64,000 nt of DNA from Pseudomonas arsenicoxydans (GTDB lineage Bacteria; Pseudomonadota; Gammaproteobacteria; Pseudomonadales; Pseudomonadaceae). A model generated the notes under the pieces. It had not been told where the DNA came from. It ran no database searches and saw only the letters and a program-made list of their open reading frames with translations. The stretch is from NCBI RefSeq assembly GCF_006438915.1, contig NZ_RCZE01000002.1, forward strand, positions 3,144 through 67,143, read 5' to 3'. Shown one piece after another: positions 25,804 to 35,085 of the stretch. Position 1 is the stretch's first letter. Each line of letters begins with the position of its first letter. Made by a program: the position numbers and the translations under genes.

Positions 25804-26448
25804 TTACTTGACCTGCCGCTGCGGTGCCTTGTGCACCATGGTGTAAGCGTAATCCACGCCCATGCCATATGCGCCGCTGTGTTCCAGCACCAACTCCATC
25901 ACCGCTTCGTAAGTGTCCTTGTGTGCCCAGTCGCGTTGGTACTCAAGCAGCACCTGTTGCCAGGTCACCGGCACCGCACCCGCCTGAATCATCCGCTGCA
26001 CCGACATGTCGTGCGCTTCTTTGGTGGTGCCGCCGGAAGCGTCCGTCACGATGTACACCTCGTAGCCTTCCGCCAGGGCTTCCAGTGCCGGAAAGGTCAG
26101 GCAGACCTCGGTCCACAGCGCTGCAATGATCAGCTTCTTGCGGCCGGTGGCTTTCACTGCGTCAACCAGTGCCTTGTCTTCCCAGGAATTCATCGAGGTG
26201 CGCTCGATCGGTTTTTGCTCCGGGTGAACCGCCAGCAATTCAGGCCAGATGTAACCACTGAAGCTTTCAGTTTCCACCGAGGTGTAGATGGTCGGCACGT
26301 TGAAAATTTTGGCGGCCTTGGCCAGGCCTACCGTATTGTTCTTCAGCGTCTGACGGTCGATCGACTGCACGCCGAACGCCATTTGTGGCTGGTGGTCGAT
26401 CAGGATCAGGGCGGAGTTGGTTGGGTTGAGCAGTTCACGGATAGACAT
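25804..26448 (-). CDS. ycaC: Isochorismatase-superfamily hydrolase (YcaC-like)
   Basis: A 214-residue cysteine hydrolase. The catalytic triad is recognisable: Asp18 in ALILIDHQPQMAF, a Lys in the region of residues 79-104, and Cys118 in AALWTEVCLTFPALEAL. Length and sequence fit the YcaC octameric hydrolase family, whose natural substrate is unsettled. It is transcribed divergently from a LysR gene with a palindrome between them, which suggests control by that regulator. Confidence 0.85.
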   Translation of the reverse strand: MSIRELLNPTNSALILIDHQPQMAFGVQSIDRQTLKNNTVGLAKAAKIFNVPTIYTSVETESFSGYIWPELLAVHPEQKPIERTSMNSWEDKALVDAVKATGRKKLIIAALWTEVCLTFPALEALAEGYEVYIVTDASGGTTKEAHDMSVQRMIQAGAVPVTWQQVLLEYQRDWAHKDTYEAVMELVLEHSGAYGMGVDYAYTMVHKAPQRQVK

Positions 26449-26576
26449 GGCGCGTTCCTTTTGATGTCGATATTCAGGTGAGAAATGGGTGAGTCGGCGT
26501 TGCCTTCAGCGGCGTTGTCGTCGGCTTGGATGTAACTTTAGACGCTAGCAAACAAAGGGACAATTCCATAAAATAG

Positions 26577-26591
26577 AGAATCATTGATTCT
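26577..26591. promoter_or_regulatory. Palindromic operator between ycaC and lysR
   Basis: AGAATCATTGATTCT is a 7-bp inverted repeat around one base, flanked by direct repeats AAAATAG (about 26569 and 26593). It lies 15 bases upstream of the LysR gene start, as expected for an autoregulated LTTR site. Confidence 0.5.
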
Positions 26592-26606
26592 AAAATAGGG
26601 ACAATC

Positions 26607-27494
26607 ATGGATCGCATCGAATGCATGCGCGCCTTTGTCGTCACGGTCGGCGAGAACGGTTTCGCCGCCGCTGCACGGGCAATGGATGTGCCGCGATCAA
26701 AAGTCAGTAAACAGATTCAGGCGCTGGAGGAAGCCATCGGCGTTCAATTGCTGCAGCGCACCACCCGCAGCCTGCACCTGACCGAGGCTGGCGCCGAATA
26801 CTTCGACGCCGCGCGCGAAGTGCTGGCCGCGCTGGACGAGGCTGAACAGCGTGCGCGTAACGGTATTGGCGAGTTGCGTGGAGTGCTGCGGGTCAATGCG
26901 CCGATGTCCTTTGGCTTGCGCCGACTGGGGCCGCTGATCCCGCTGTTTCATGAACAGCACCCGAACATCGAGTTGCAACTGGTGCTCAGCGACCAGCAGG
27001 TGGATCCGGTGCGCGGTGGTTTCGATGTGACCATCCGCATTGCCAGCCTGCCGGACTCGACAATGATCGCCCGGCAACTGGCGCCGGCCCCGCGCATCAT
27101 GGTGGCGTCCCCGGCGTATCTGGCACGCGCCGGCATACCGAAGACCCCGCAAGACTTGCGTGCCCATCAGTGCCTCAACTATGGGTATTTGCAAAGTGGC
27201 GTCAGCCTGCAGCTGTGTAATGGCACGGAAACTCAACGGGTCAACGTGACCGGCCCATTGCACGCCAACAATGGTGACTTGCTTGCTCAGGCTGCCGAAG
27301 CCGGAATGGGCATCGCCTTGTTGCCCAATTTTATTGTCGAGGATGCGCTGGCGGCTGGCCGCCTGGTGCCGGTGATGTGTGAATGGCAGGCACCCGCGAT
27401 CACGATCAACGCGGTGTACCCTTCGGCACGTCGGGTCCCGCAGAAGACCCGGACGTTTATTGAGTTTTTGGTAGAGCAACTGGCAGAGAAATAG
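26607..27494 (+). CDS. LysR-type regulator
   Basis: A 295-residue LTTR. The HTH is in GFAAAARAMDVPRSKVSKQIQ (about 17-38), of the CrgA/DsdC-like branch (PRSKVSKQI, QRTTRSLHLTEAG), and the effector domain begins near 92. Its divergent neighbour is the ycaC-like hydrolase, the probable target. Confidence 0.88.
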   Translation: MDRIECMRAFVVTVGENGFAAAARAMDVPRSKVSKQIQALEEAIGVQLLQRTTRSLHLTEAGAEYFDAAREVLAALDEAEQRARNGIGELRGVLRVNAPMSFGLRRLGPLIPLFHEQHPNIELQLVLSDQQVDPVRGGFDVTIRIASLPDSTMIARQLAPAPRIMVASPAYLARAGIPKTPQDLRAHQCLNYGYLQSGVSLQLCNGTETQRVNVTGPLHANNGDLLAQAAEAGMGIALLPNFIVEDALAAGRLVPVMCEWQAPAITINAVYPSARRVPQKTRTFIEFLVEQLAEK

Positions 27495-27514
27495 CGCAGA
27501 TCCCTTGTAGGTGT

Positions 27515-28024
27515 CTATTTTCCGAACAGTCGGCACACCCGATCCACGTTTGCGCCGCCCGGCTCAATCGCTAGGAAATATTTCAGCTGCCATTGCTGCG
27601 TCCTGATCGCCTGCTTTGCGACAGGTCTGGTCCAAGGTGGGTAGACGCGCATTGCACGCTTGCCACCAATACCGTCAACCGACATGACCCCTTTGGCGGC
27701 CAGAATTTTCTGATCGAACACAAACTGACCGCAGTGCGTGTCATCAGCAACGCTCACCACCACAAAAGCGACGCCATCGCCGGTGTCGAACGGTGCAATC
27801 TCGCGGGTCGACGTCGGCCGCTTCCATAGCGTAACGAATTGGCCAATCTTGGTCGGCGTGGTTTTAGCCACACGAAAGACCACAATCCGGTCATCGAGGC
27901 CAAGGCGGCAGGCTTCGTACTCGCCACTCTCCGGCTCGCGTTGAACCTCATGCGTCAATGTCATGCCTGCTGGTTTGTACACCTGCTCGATGGCGGCGAC
28001 CAGGTCGTGTGGAAGGTCCGTCAT
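27515..28024 (-). CDS. MepB-family protein
   Basis: A 169-residue protein of the MepB family (first known from the S. aureus mepRAB locus; function unknown). Seen: CRLGLDDRIVVFRVAKTTPTKIGQFVTLW and a basic MRVYPPWTRPVAKQAIRTQQ near the end. The ATG at 28024 overlaps the stop of the upstream exporter gene as ATGA, so the two are translated together. Upstream in-frame residues belong to the neighbour. Confidence 0.75.
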   Translation of the reverse strand: MTDLPHDLVAAIEQVYKPAGMTLTHEVQREPESGEYEACRLGLDDRIVVFRVAKTTPTKIGQFVTLWKRPTSTREIAPFDTGDGVAFVVVSVADDTHCGQFVFDQKILAAKGVMSVDGIGGKRAMRVYPPWTRPVAKQAIRTQQWQLKYFLAIEPGGANVDRVCRLFGK

Positions 28025-28899
28025 GGTCGTTCCTGCACGGGCTGAACTTGTCGTTTGATGCCTAACCGACTGATCCACACAGCCATAAGAATTACCGCCC
28101 CACCAAGGAACAACCGCCCCAGTTCCTCATGCTGATTCCAGATCAACAGATTGATCAACAACCCCACAGGCACATGCAGGTTGTTCATCACCGCCAGCGT
28201 TCCGCCATTCACCATGCACGCGCCCTTGTTCCACCAATACAACCCCAGCGCGGTCGAGACCAGGCCAAGGAACACCAGCACGCCCCATTGCAGCGGCGCT
28301 TCGGGCAGGAAGTTCTGTTTGCCGAAGAGCAGGAATGCCGGCAATGCCACCGCCAATGCGCCGAGGTAGAAGTAGCCGAAACGCCGGTAATGCGGCAGAT
28401 CGCTCGGGTGGCGCGCCACCAGGTGTTTATACAGCACCTGCCCGGCGGCGTAGGTGAAGTTGGCCAGTTGCAGCAGCAGGAAGCCCATGAAGAAATCCGG
28501 GTTGATCCGGTCGTAGCGAATTACCGCCGCGCCCATCACCGCCACCAACGCGGCAATCAATGCCCACGGATTGAAACGCCGGTTCAGAGCGTCTTCGATC
28601 AAGGTCACGTGCAACGGCGTGAGGATGGTGAACAGCAACACTTCCGGCACCGTCAGCACCCGGAAGCTCAGGTACAGGCACACGTACGTCACGCCGAATT
28701 GCAACGCACCGATCAACAGCATGCCGCGCATGAACGCTGGCTCCACCGAGCGCCAGCGCGTCAGGGGGATGAACACCAGCCCAGCCAACACCACGCGCAC
28801 CAGCACCGCGAAATAGCTGTCGACGTGACCGGCCAGGTACTCGCCGATCAAACTGAAGGAAAACGCCTGGATCAGCGTGACAAAAAGTAGATAGCCCAT
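28021..28899 (-). CDS. EamA-family (DMT) exporter
   Basis: A 292-residue membrane protein with ten helices in two EamA repeats (about 1-125 and 145-280). It resembles the carboxylate/amino acid/amine transporter group (YdcZ/RhaT superfamily). The substrate cannot be predicted. It is translationally coupled to the MepB-like gene. Confidence 0.82.
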   Translation of the reverse strand: MGYLLFVTLIQAFSFSLIGEYLAGHVDSYFAVLVRVVLAGLVFIPLTRWRSVEPAFMRGMLLIGALQFGVTYVCLYLSFRVLTVPEVLLFTILTPLHVTLIEDALNRRFNPWALIAALVAVMGAAVIRYDRINPDFFMGFLLLQLANFTYAAGQVLYKHLVARHPSDLPHYRRFGYFYLGALAVALPAFLLFGKQNFLPEAPLQWGVLVFLGLVSTALGLYWWNKGACMVNGGTLAVMNNLHVPVGLLINLLIWNQHEELGRLFLGGAVILMAVWISRLGIKRQVQPVQERP

Positions 28900-28989
28900 G
28901 CTCGCCTCGTTTTGAATGGCGGCGACGATAGCGGGTTTTGCTTTTTATCGCGAATACCCGGCAACACACAAAACCATTGGGAGCGGACC

Positions 28990-29136
28990 TGTGGCGAGGG
29001 GGCTTGCCCCCGTTGGGTCGCGAAGCGGCCCCAAATCCAGCAATCGCAGTCTCTCAGGTAGGCGCGTGCAATGTTTTACGACTGCTCCGCAGCCGAACGG
29101 GGCGATGCGGCGTTCCGACAAGCCCCCTCGCCACAG
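28990..29136. repeat. REP-type inverted repeat (GAGGGGGCTTGCCCCC class)
   Basis: TGTGGCGAGGGGGCTTGCCC at the left is complemented by AAGCCCCCTCGCCACA at the right, with GCGAAGCGGCC-type inner sequence and a GACTGCTCCGCAGCC arm. It is the same class as the elements at 25.7, 34.8 and 41.0 kb. Confidence 0.85.
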
Positions 29137-29180
29137 GTCCGTACACACAGGGGGATTTGAGGTGTTGATGAAATCGCAGG

Positions 29181-29221
29181 CAAAAAAAAGCCCGATCTCG
29201 CTAAAGCGTTCAATCGGGCGA
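29181..29221 (-). terminator. Intrinsic terminator downstream of azoR
   Basis: CGCCCGAT pairs with ATCGGGC around an inner CGCT-AAA-GCG hairpin; on the minus strand it is followed by a run of eight T. It lies about 110 bases past the azoR stop. Confidence 0.65.
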
Positions 29222-29328
29222 CAGCACTCAGGAGCAACAAGTGCAAAGGGAGGTTCGTTGCGCGTAAAGCCTTGAAGGGGTTGCGCCAGGTCACTTGAAC
29301 ATCAAGGGATTATCTGGCGATTAAAGGC

Positions 29329-29928
29329 TCAGGCGACCTGGGCAAGCTTGGCGTTGGCCTGGTTGAGGCCCTTCTCCTGGAAGTCGCCACCCAGGTTCAT
29401 GCCTTCGGCGTGAATAAAGGTCACGTCGTGGATGCCGATGAATGCCATGACCTGACGCAGGTACGGTTCCTGGTGATCCGCCGTGCTACCGGCGTAGATC
29501 CCGCCGCGAGCGGTCAGCACGTAGGCACGCTTGCCGCTGAGCAGACCTTGCGGGCCGGTGTCGGTGTACTTGAAGGTCACGCCGGCACGCAGCACATGGT
29601 CGAGCCAGGCTTTGAGCGTGCTGGGGATGGCAAAGTTGTACATCGGTGCGGCCATGACCAGCACGTCGGCGGCCAGCAGCTCATCGGTCAACTGGTTGGA
29701 GCGTTCCAGCGAAGCCTGTTCGATGTCGCTGCGTTGCTCGGCCGGTTTCATCCAGCCGCCCAGCAGGTTGATGTCCAGGTGCGGCACCGGATTGACGGCC
29801 AGGTCACGCACGGTGATCTGATCGGCCGGATGCGCGGCTTTCCATTGGCTGATGAAGGTCTGGGTCAGTTGACGGGAGACCGAGTCTTGCTGACGGGCGC
29901 TGCTTTCGATGATCAGAACGCGTGACAT
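29329..29928 (-). CDS. azoR: FMN-dependent NADH-azoreductase
   Basis: A 199-residue flavodoxin-like quinone/azo reductase. FMN phosphate contacts are in IIESSARQQDSVSRQLT at the N-terminus; the isoalloxazine loop is MAAPMYNFAIPSTLKAWLDH (about 92-111) and LTARGGIY follows at about 137. It reduces quinones and azo dyes by two electrons with NADH. It stands alone between a REP element and a terminator. Confidence 0.92.
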   Translation of the reverse strand: MSRVLIIESSARQQDSVSRQLTQTFISQWKAAHPADQITVRDLAVNPVPHLDINLLGGWMKPAEQRSDIEQASLERSNQLTDELLAADVLVMAAPMYNFAIPSTLKAWLDHVLRAGVTFKYTDTGPQGLLSGKRAYVLTARGGIYAGSTADHQEPYLRQVMAFIGIHDVTFIHAEGMNLGGDFQEKGLNQANAKLAQVA

Positions 29929-30058
29929 GGGATGTAGGCTCCATCTGAGAATGCTGTAAGGCGATGGAGTGAAGGTTAAACAGAGTCATATCGATGAAAA
30001 AGCGCAAATAACTGCTATAACCCATCAATAAATTCGTTTATAAGCAGAGCATACACCT

Positions 30059-30148
30059 GCAGGAGCTGAGCTTGCTCGCGATAGCGGTGGGTCAGCTGAG
30101 ATCAAGTTAAATGACACACCGCTATCGCGAGCAAGCTCAGCGCCTACA
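30059..30148. repeat. REP-type inverted repeat (GAGCTTGCTCGCGATAGCGG class)
   Basis: The arms GAGCTTGCTCGCGATAGCGG and CCGCTATCGCGAGCAAGCTC enclose about 35 bases. This is a different REP stem class from the GGGGGCTTGCCCCC elements. Confidence 0.85.
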
Positions 30149-30159
30149 AGGAGTTGAAT

Positions 30160-30474
30160 TCATTTCGGGGTGCAGGTCAGCTCGATACGCAGCTTGATAA
30201 TGCTGCGGGTGAACTTGGCGGTGGCATTTTTATGTTTGCCCGCCAGCACATCGATCTTGCGGGTACGTGGCGCTTCCGGGCCATTGATGAACACGGCCTT
30301 GCAGCTGACATCGACGTCGCCGTAGTTAGCCACCCGGATGGAGCCGATGTCGTTATCCGTGTCGAAGGTCTCGTAGTCGACTTTCAAGCCGTTGAGGTTT
30401 TTCTGCACATCGATCGGATAAGCAAATGCCGTCAGCGGCAGCATCGCCAGCAGCACACAACAGAATTTATTCAT
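30160..30474 (-). CDS. Small periplasmic protein
   Basis: A 104-residue protein with a clear signal peptide, MNKFCCVLLAMLPLTAFA, cleaved before YPIDVQ. The mature part is mostly beta-strand-like (SIRVANYGDVDVSCKAVFING) with two Cys that could form a disulfide. Similar Pseudomonas proteins are sometimes annotated as phosphoglycerate kinase, which is not supported here. Function is unknown. Confidence 0.78.
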   Translation of the reverse strand: MNKFCCVLLAMLPLTAFAYPIDVQKNLNGLKVDYETFDTDNDIGSIRVANYGDVDVSCKAVFINGPEAPRTRKIDVLAGKHKNATAKFTRSIIKLRIELTCTPK

Positions 30475-30523
30475 TCAGCAGTCTCCATAAAGGGCTGCCA
30501 GCTTAGGACAAGAGGAGCTATTC

Positions 30524-31447
30524 ATGAAAGCGCCCCGTGTGACCCTTGATCAATGGCGAACATTGCAGGCCGTGGTCGACCACGGTGGTTTCGCCCAGGC
30601 CGCCGAAGCGCTGCACCGTTCGCAATCGTCGGTGAGCTACACCGTGGCGCGCATGCAGGACCAGCTCGGCGTGCCGCTGTTGCGCATCGACGGTCGCAAA
30701 GCCGTGCTCACCGAAGCCGGTGGCGTATTGCTGCGCCGCTCGCGGCAACTGGTGAAACAGGCCAGCCAACTGGAAGACCTGGCCCATCACATGGAGCAAG
30801 GCTGGGAAGCCGAAGTGCGGCTGGTGGTCGACGCCGCCTATCCAAGCGCCCGCCTCGTCCGCGCCCTGACCGCGTTCATGCCGCAAAGCCGCGGCTGCCG
30901 GGTTCGCCTGCGTGAAGAGGTGCTGTCGGGGGTGGAGGAAGTCCTGCTCGAAGGCGTGGCCGACCTCGCGATCACCGGTTTTAGCATTCCAGGCTATTTG
31001 GGCGCGGAATTGAGCGACGTCGAATTCGTCGCGGTCGCCCATCCCGACCATGCGCTGCATCGTCTCAACCGCGAACTGAATTTTCAGGACCTGGAAAGCC
31101 AGATGCAAGTGGTCATCCGCGACTCCGGTCGCCAGCAGCCGCGCGACGTCGGCTGGCTCGGCGCTGAACAGCGCTGGACCGTCGGCAGCCTGGCCACCGC
31201 CGCGACGTTTGTCAGCAGCGGATTGGGGTTTGCCTGGCTGCCACGGCACATGATTGAACGGGAACTCAAGGAAGGCACGCTCAAGCTGCTACCGTTGGAC
31301 CAGGGCGGTAGCCGCAACCCGAGTTTTTACCTGTATTCGAACAAGGACAAACCCTTGGGACCGGCAACGCAGATTCTCATCGAACTGCTGCGCACCTTCG
31401 ACACCGCACCGCTGGACGCGCCTTTCGCCGCCCCTGAACAAGCCTGA
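30524..31447 (+). CDS. LysR-type regulator
   Basis: A 307-residue LTTR. The HTH is in GFAQAAEALHRSQSSVSYTVARMQ (about 22-45), with effector domain motifs VVDAAYPSARLV and GLGFAWLPRHMIE. It is followed on the same strand, after 14 bases, by an alpha/beta hydrolase gene and may regulate that group. Confidence 0.88.
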   Translation: MKAPRVTLDQWRTLQAVVDHGGFAQAAEALHRSQSSVSYTVARMQDQLGVPLLRIDGRKAVLTEAGGVLLRRSRQLVKQASQLEDLAHHMEQGWEAEVRLVVDAAYPSARLVRALTAFMPQSRGCRVRLREEVLSGVEEVLLEGVADLAITGFSIPGYLGAELSDVEFVAVAHPDHALHRLNRELNFQDLESQMQVVIRDSGRQQPRDVGWLGAEQRWTVGSLATAATFVSSGLGFAWLPRHMIERELKEGTLKLLPLDQGGSRNPSFYLYSNKDKPLGPATQILIELLRTFDTAPLDAPFAAPEQA

Positions 31448-31461
31448 CAAGGAGTGAATGC

Positions 31462-32277
31462 ATGGCCTATTTCGAACATGAAGGTTGCAACCTGCACTAC
31501 GAGGAATATGGCCATGGCACGCCATTGCTCCTGGTTCACGGATTGGGGTCCAGCACGCTGGACTGGGAAATGCAGATCCCGGCGCTGTCCACGCGCTACC
31601 GGGTGATCGTCCCGGATGTACGCGGCCACGGTCGTTCCGACAAACCCCGCGAGCGCTACAGCATTGCCGGCTTCAGTGCCGACCTGATCGCGCTGATCGA
31701 GCATTTGAACCTCGGCCCGGTGCATTACGTGGGGCTGTCGATGGGCGGCATGATCGGCTTTCAACTGGCCGTGGACCAGCCGCAATTGCTCAAAAGCCTG
31801 ACCATCGTCAACAGCGCGCCAGAGGTCAAGCTGCGCAGTCGCGACGATTATTGGCAGTGGTTCAAACGCTGGAGTCTGATGCGCGTCCTCAGCCTGGGCA
31901 CCATTGGCAAGGCCCTCGGCGGCAAGCTGTTCCCGAATCCGGATCAAGCTGATTTGCGTCAAAAGATGGCCGAGCGCTGGGCAAAAAACGACAAACATGC
32001 TTATCTCGCCAGCTTCGATGCCATCGTTGGCTGGGGTGTACAGGAACGACTTTCGAAAGTCACCTGTCCAACCCTCATCGTCAGCGCCGACCGTGATTAC
32101 ACGCCGGTGGCGCTGAAGGAAACCTATGTAAAACTGCTGCCCGATGCGCGGCTGGTGGTGATCGCCGATTCGCGTCACGCCACCCCACTGGATCAACCCG
32201 AACGCTTCAACCAAACACTGCTCGAGTTTCTCACCGCAGTCGACACCACCCCAATCAGGATCACTGACCCATGCTGA
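31462..32277 (+). CDS. Alpha/beta hydrolase
   Basis: A 271-residue hydrolase of the 3-oxoadipate enol-lactonase-like type. The oxyanion HG lies in [13 protein letters not shown], the nucleophile elbow is [10 protein letters not shown] (Ser near 96), the acid Asp in VSADRDYTP and the His in [11 protein letters not shown]. It is a cytoplasmic esterase or lactonase of unknown substrate. Its stop overlaps the start of the next gene by 7 bases. Confidence 0.85.
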   Translation: MAYFEHEGCNLHYEEYGHGTPLLLVHGLGSSTLDWEMQIPALSTRYRVIVPDVRGHGRSDKPRERYSIAGFSADLIALIEHLNLGPVHYVGLSMGGMIGFQLAVDQPQLLKSLTIVNSAPEVKLRSRDDYWQWFKRWSLMRVLSLGTIGKALGGKLFPNPDQADLRQKMAERWAKNDKHAYLASFDAIVGWGVQERLSKVTCPTLIVSADRDYTPVALKETYVKLLPDARLVVIADSRHATPLDQPERFNQTLLEFLTAVDTTPIRITDPC

Positions 32278-32828
32278 AAAAAATCGCCCTCGTCGCCGGT
32301 TCCGTTCTGTTTGCCGCCAACCTGATGGCTGCAACACCTGCCAAGGCGCCGCACGTTTTGCTGGAGACCACCAACGGCCAGATCGAAATCGAACTGGACC
32401 CGGTCAAAGCGCCGATCAGTACCAAGAACTTTCTTGATTACGTTAACAGCGGCTTCTACAACAACACGATTTTCCACCGAGTGATCCCGGGCTTCATGGT
32501 CCAGGGCGGCGGCTTCACCCAACAAATGGAACAAAAAGTAACCAAGGACGCGATCAAAAACGAACACAAGAACGGCTTGGTCAACGTTCGTGGCACCTTG
32601 TCTATGGCACGCACTTCGGCACCTGACTCGGCCACCAGCCAGTTCTTCATCAACGTCAAGGACAACGATTTCCTTGATCAAGGTGACGGCTACGCCGTAT
32701 TCGGTAAAGTCGTGAAAGGCATGGACGTGGTGGACATCATCGTCAACTCGCCAACCACCACGCGCGGCGGCATGAAAGACGTGCCCGCCGATCCTGTATT
32801 CATCAAGTCGGCCAAGGTCATCGACTAA
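32271..32828 (+). CDS. Periplasmic peptidyl-prolyl isomerase (cyclophilin)
   Basis: A 185-residue cyclophilin with signal peptide [20 protein letters not shown]. The active-site stretch is [15 protein letters not shown], and [19 protein letters not shown] and [13 protein letters not shown] complete the fold. It resembles PpiA and would assist folding in the periplasm. It is translationally coupled to the hydrolase upstream. In some cyclophilins a Trp occurs before the end of the fold; I do not see it, as in PpiA-type forms. Confidence 0.9.
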   Translation: MLKKIALVAGSVLFAANLMAATPAKAPHVLLETTNGQIEIELDPVKAPISTKNFLDYVNSGFYNNTIFHRVIPGFMVQGGGFTQQMEQKVTKDAIKNEHKNGLVNVRGTLSMARTSAPDSATSQFFINVKDNDFLDQGDGYAVFGKVVKGMDVVDIIVNSPTTTRGGMKDVPADPVFIKSAKVID

Positions 32829-32913
32829 GCTACACAGGAAGTCTTGAGCGGTTGCCGGCCTGCGGCACCGCTCACTTTGTTCAAAGGAGAGCCCGTGCGC
32901 GGGCGGAGAACTG

Positions 32914-34746
32914 ATGCTTTATCGCCGTTTTGAAAAACTGATCGACGTCTTTCGTGATGCACCGACGGCGGCTCCGCCGGATCGGGTTCTCCCTTTCTAT
33001 ACCTATTACCTGAAGCAGGTCTGGCCGAGTTTCGCCGCCCTGCTGATCGTCGGCCTGTTTGGTGCGCTGATCGAAGTCGCGCTGTTCAGCTACCTGAGCC
33101 GCATCATCGACCTCGCCCAGGGCACGCCCAACGTCAATTTATTCCAGGAACACGGCATCGAACTGGCCTGGATGGCGGTGGTGGCGCTGATCCTGCGGCC
33201 GGTGTTCGTCGGCCTGCATGACCTGCTGGTGCACCAGACCTTGAGCCCCAGCATGACCAGCATGATCCGCTGGCAGAACCACAGTTACGTGCTCAAACAG
33301 AGCCTCAATTTCTTCCAGAACGACTTCGCCGGGCGCATTGCCCAGCGCATCATGCAGACCGGCAACTCGTTGCGCGATTCGGCAGTCCAGGCGGTGGACG
33401 CGCTATGGCACGTGCTGATCTACGCGATCAGTTCGCTGGTGCTGTTTGCCGAGGCCGACTGGCGCCTGATGATCCCGTTGCTGAGCTGGATCGCCGCGTA
33501 CATGGGCGCGCTCTATTACTTCGTGCCACGGGTCAAGGAGCGTTCAGTGGTGTCGTCCGATGCACGCTCCAAACTCATGGGGCGGATCGTCGACGGCTAC
33601 ACCAACATCACCACGCTGAAGCTGTTCGCCCACACCAATTTCGAACAGCAATACGCCAAGGAAGCCATTGAGGAGCAGACAGTGAAGGCCCAACTGGCTG
33701 GCCGCGTGGTCACCAGCATGGACGTGGTCATCACCAGCATGAACGGCCTGCTGATCGTCACCACCACCGGCCTGGCCCTGTGGCTGTGGACGCAGTCGCT
33801 GATCACTGTTGGGGCGATTGCCCTGGCCACGGGCCTGGTGATCCGCATCGTCAACATGTCCGGCTGGATCATGTGGGTGGTCACCGGCATCTTCGAAAAC
33901 ATCGGCATGGTTCAGGATGGCTTGCAGAGCATTTCGCAACCGGTCAGCGTGACCGATCGCGACGAGGCCAAACCGCTGGCCGTTGCTCGTGGTGAAGTGC
34001 GTTTCGAGCACGTGGATTTCCACTACGGCAAGAAGAGCGGGATCATTGGCGACCTCAACCTGAACATCAAGGCTGGTGAAAAGATCGGCCTGATCGGTCC
34101 CTCCGGCGCCGGCAAATCGACCCTGGTCAATCTGCTGCTGCGCCTGTATGACGTAGAAGGAGGGCGAATCCTCATCGACGGCCAGAACATTGCCGACGTT
34201 GGCCAGGAAAGCCTGCGCGAGCGCATCGGCATGATCACCCAGGACACGTCGCTGCTGCACCGTTCGATCCGCGACAATTTGCTGTACGGAAAACCCGACG
34301 CCACCGACGCCGAGCTCTGGGAAGCGGCACACAAGGCGCGTGCCGACGAGTTCATTCCGTTACTGTCCGACGCCGAAGGCCGCACCGGTTTTGATGCGCA
34401 TGTCGGTGAGCGCGGGGTGAAACTGTCTGGCGGTCAGCGTCAGCGGGTCGCGATTGCCCGCGTGCTGCTCAAGGATGCGCCGATCCTGATCATGGACGAG
34501 GCCACGTCGGCCCTCGACTCGGAAGTGGAAGCGGCGATCCAGGAGAGCCTGGAAACCCTGATGCAGGGCAAAACCGTGATCGCCATAGCCCACCGGCTTT
34601 CAACCATTGCCCGGATGGACCGGTTGGTGGTGCTGGAAAACGGCAGAATCGCCGAAACCGGCACCCACGCCGAACTGCTGGCCCATGGCGGGTTGTATGC
34701 ACGGCTGTGGCAGCACCAGACCGGCGGTTTTGTAGGAATCGATTAA
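32914..34746 (+). CDS. ABC exporter, fused permease and ATPase
   Basis: A 610-residue half-transporter. A six-helix membrane domain spans about residues 30-320 and the nucleotide-binding domain follows from about 350: Walker A GPSGAGKST (about 395), signature LSGGQRQRV (about 503), Walker B LIMDEATSALD (about 524) and the H-loop IAHRLS. It should act as a homodimer in the inner membrane and export lipid or a drug-like compound. The N-terminal part (FYTYYLKQVWP) fits the group next to MsbA. It appears monocistronic. Confidence 0.88.
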   Translation: MLYRRFEKLIDVFRDAPTAAPPDRVLPFYTYYLKQVWPSFAALLIVGLFGALIEVALFSYLSRIIDLAQGTPNVNLFQEHGIELAWMAVVALILRPVFVGLHDLLVHQTLSPSMTSMIRWQNHSYVLKQSLNFFQNDFAGRIAQRIMQTGNSLRDSAVQAVDALWHVLIYAISSLVLFAEADWRLMIPLLSWIAAYMGALYYFVPRVKERSVVSSDARSKLMGRIVDGYTNITTLKLFAHTNFEQQYAKEAIEEQTVKAQLAGRVVTSMDVVITSMNGLLIVTTTGLALWLWTQSLITVGAIALATGLVIRIVNMSGWIMWVVTGIFENIGMVQDGLQSISQPVSVTDRDEAKPLAVARGEVRFEHVDFHYGKKSGIIGDLNLNIKAGEKIGLIGPSGAGKSTLVNLLLRLYDVEGGRILIDGQNIADVGQESLRERIGMITQDTSLLHRSIRDNLLYGKPDATDAELWEAAHKARADEFIPLLSDAEGRTGFDAHVGERGVKLSGGQRQRVAIARVLLKDAPILIMDEATSALDSEVEAAIQESLETLMQGKTVIAIAHRLSTIARMDRLVVLENGRIAETGTHAELLAHGGLYARLWQHQTGGFVGID

Positions 34747-34779
34747 CCCAAAATCACCCCAACCCCATGTGGGAGATTC

Positions 34780-34877
34780 TGTGGCGAGGGGGCTTGCCCC
34801 CGTTGGGTCGCGAAGCGGCCCCAAAATCCGCTACGACTGCTTCGCAGCCGAACGGGGGCAAGCCCCCTCGCCACAGA
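34780..34877. repeat. REP-type inverted repeat (GAGGGGGCTTGCCCCC class)
   Basis: TGTGGCGAGGGGGCTTGCCC and its complement at 34858-34877 enclose TCGCGAAGCGGCC and CTGCTTCGCAGCC hairpins. It follows the ABC exporter gene. Confidence 0.85.
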
Positions 34878-34925
34878 GCTCGCTCCACAGGCGTTCATCT
34901 CCCGCCGGGAGACCTTCAACATTCC

Positions 34926-34971
34926 AAAAAACCGCCACAGCCTCTCAATCACGGGCTCTGGCGGTTTTTTT
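34926..34971 (+). terminator. Strong intrinsic terminator
   Basis: AAAAACCGCCACAGCC pairs with GGGCTCTGGCGGTTTTTTT with one or two mismatches; A and T runs on both sides let it act in either direction. It ends the ABC exporter unit. Confidence 0.8.
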
Positions 34972-35085
34972 AGGGCACTGGAATTCTCAAAAAACCCTGC
35001 TGTACTCAGCCAAGGTTCTGGAGATGGTTCTGCAGTCCATCTACTGGATGCGATAGGCAGTAAAACCTCGAAAGGACACGCTCTC

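Larger units (their letters stand above)
28900..29328. other. Intergenic region with REP and terminator
   Basis: These 430 bases contain the REP pair at 28990-29136 and the azoR-side terminator at 29181-29221, both listed separately. No gene is seen. Confidence 0.7.
34747..35085. other. Intergenic region with REP and terminator
   Basis: The stretch between the ABC exporter and aqpZ holds the REP pair at 34780-34877 and the strong hairpin at 34926-34971. I see no gene; the aqpZ promoter should lie after about 34975. Confidence 0.7.
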
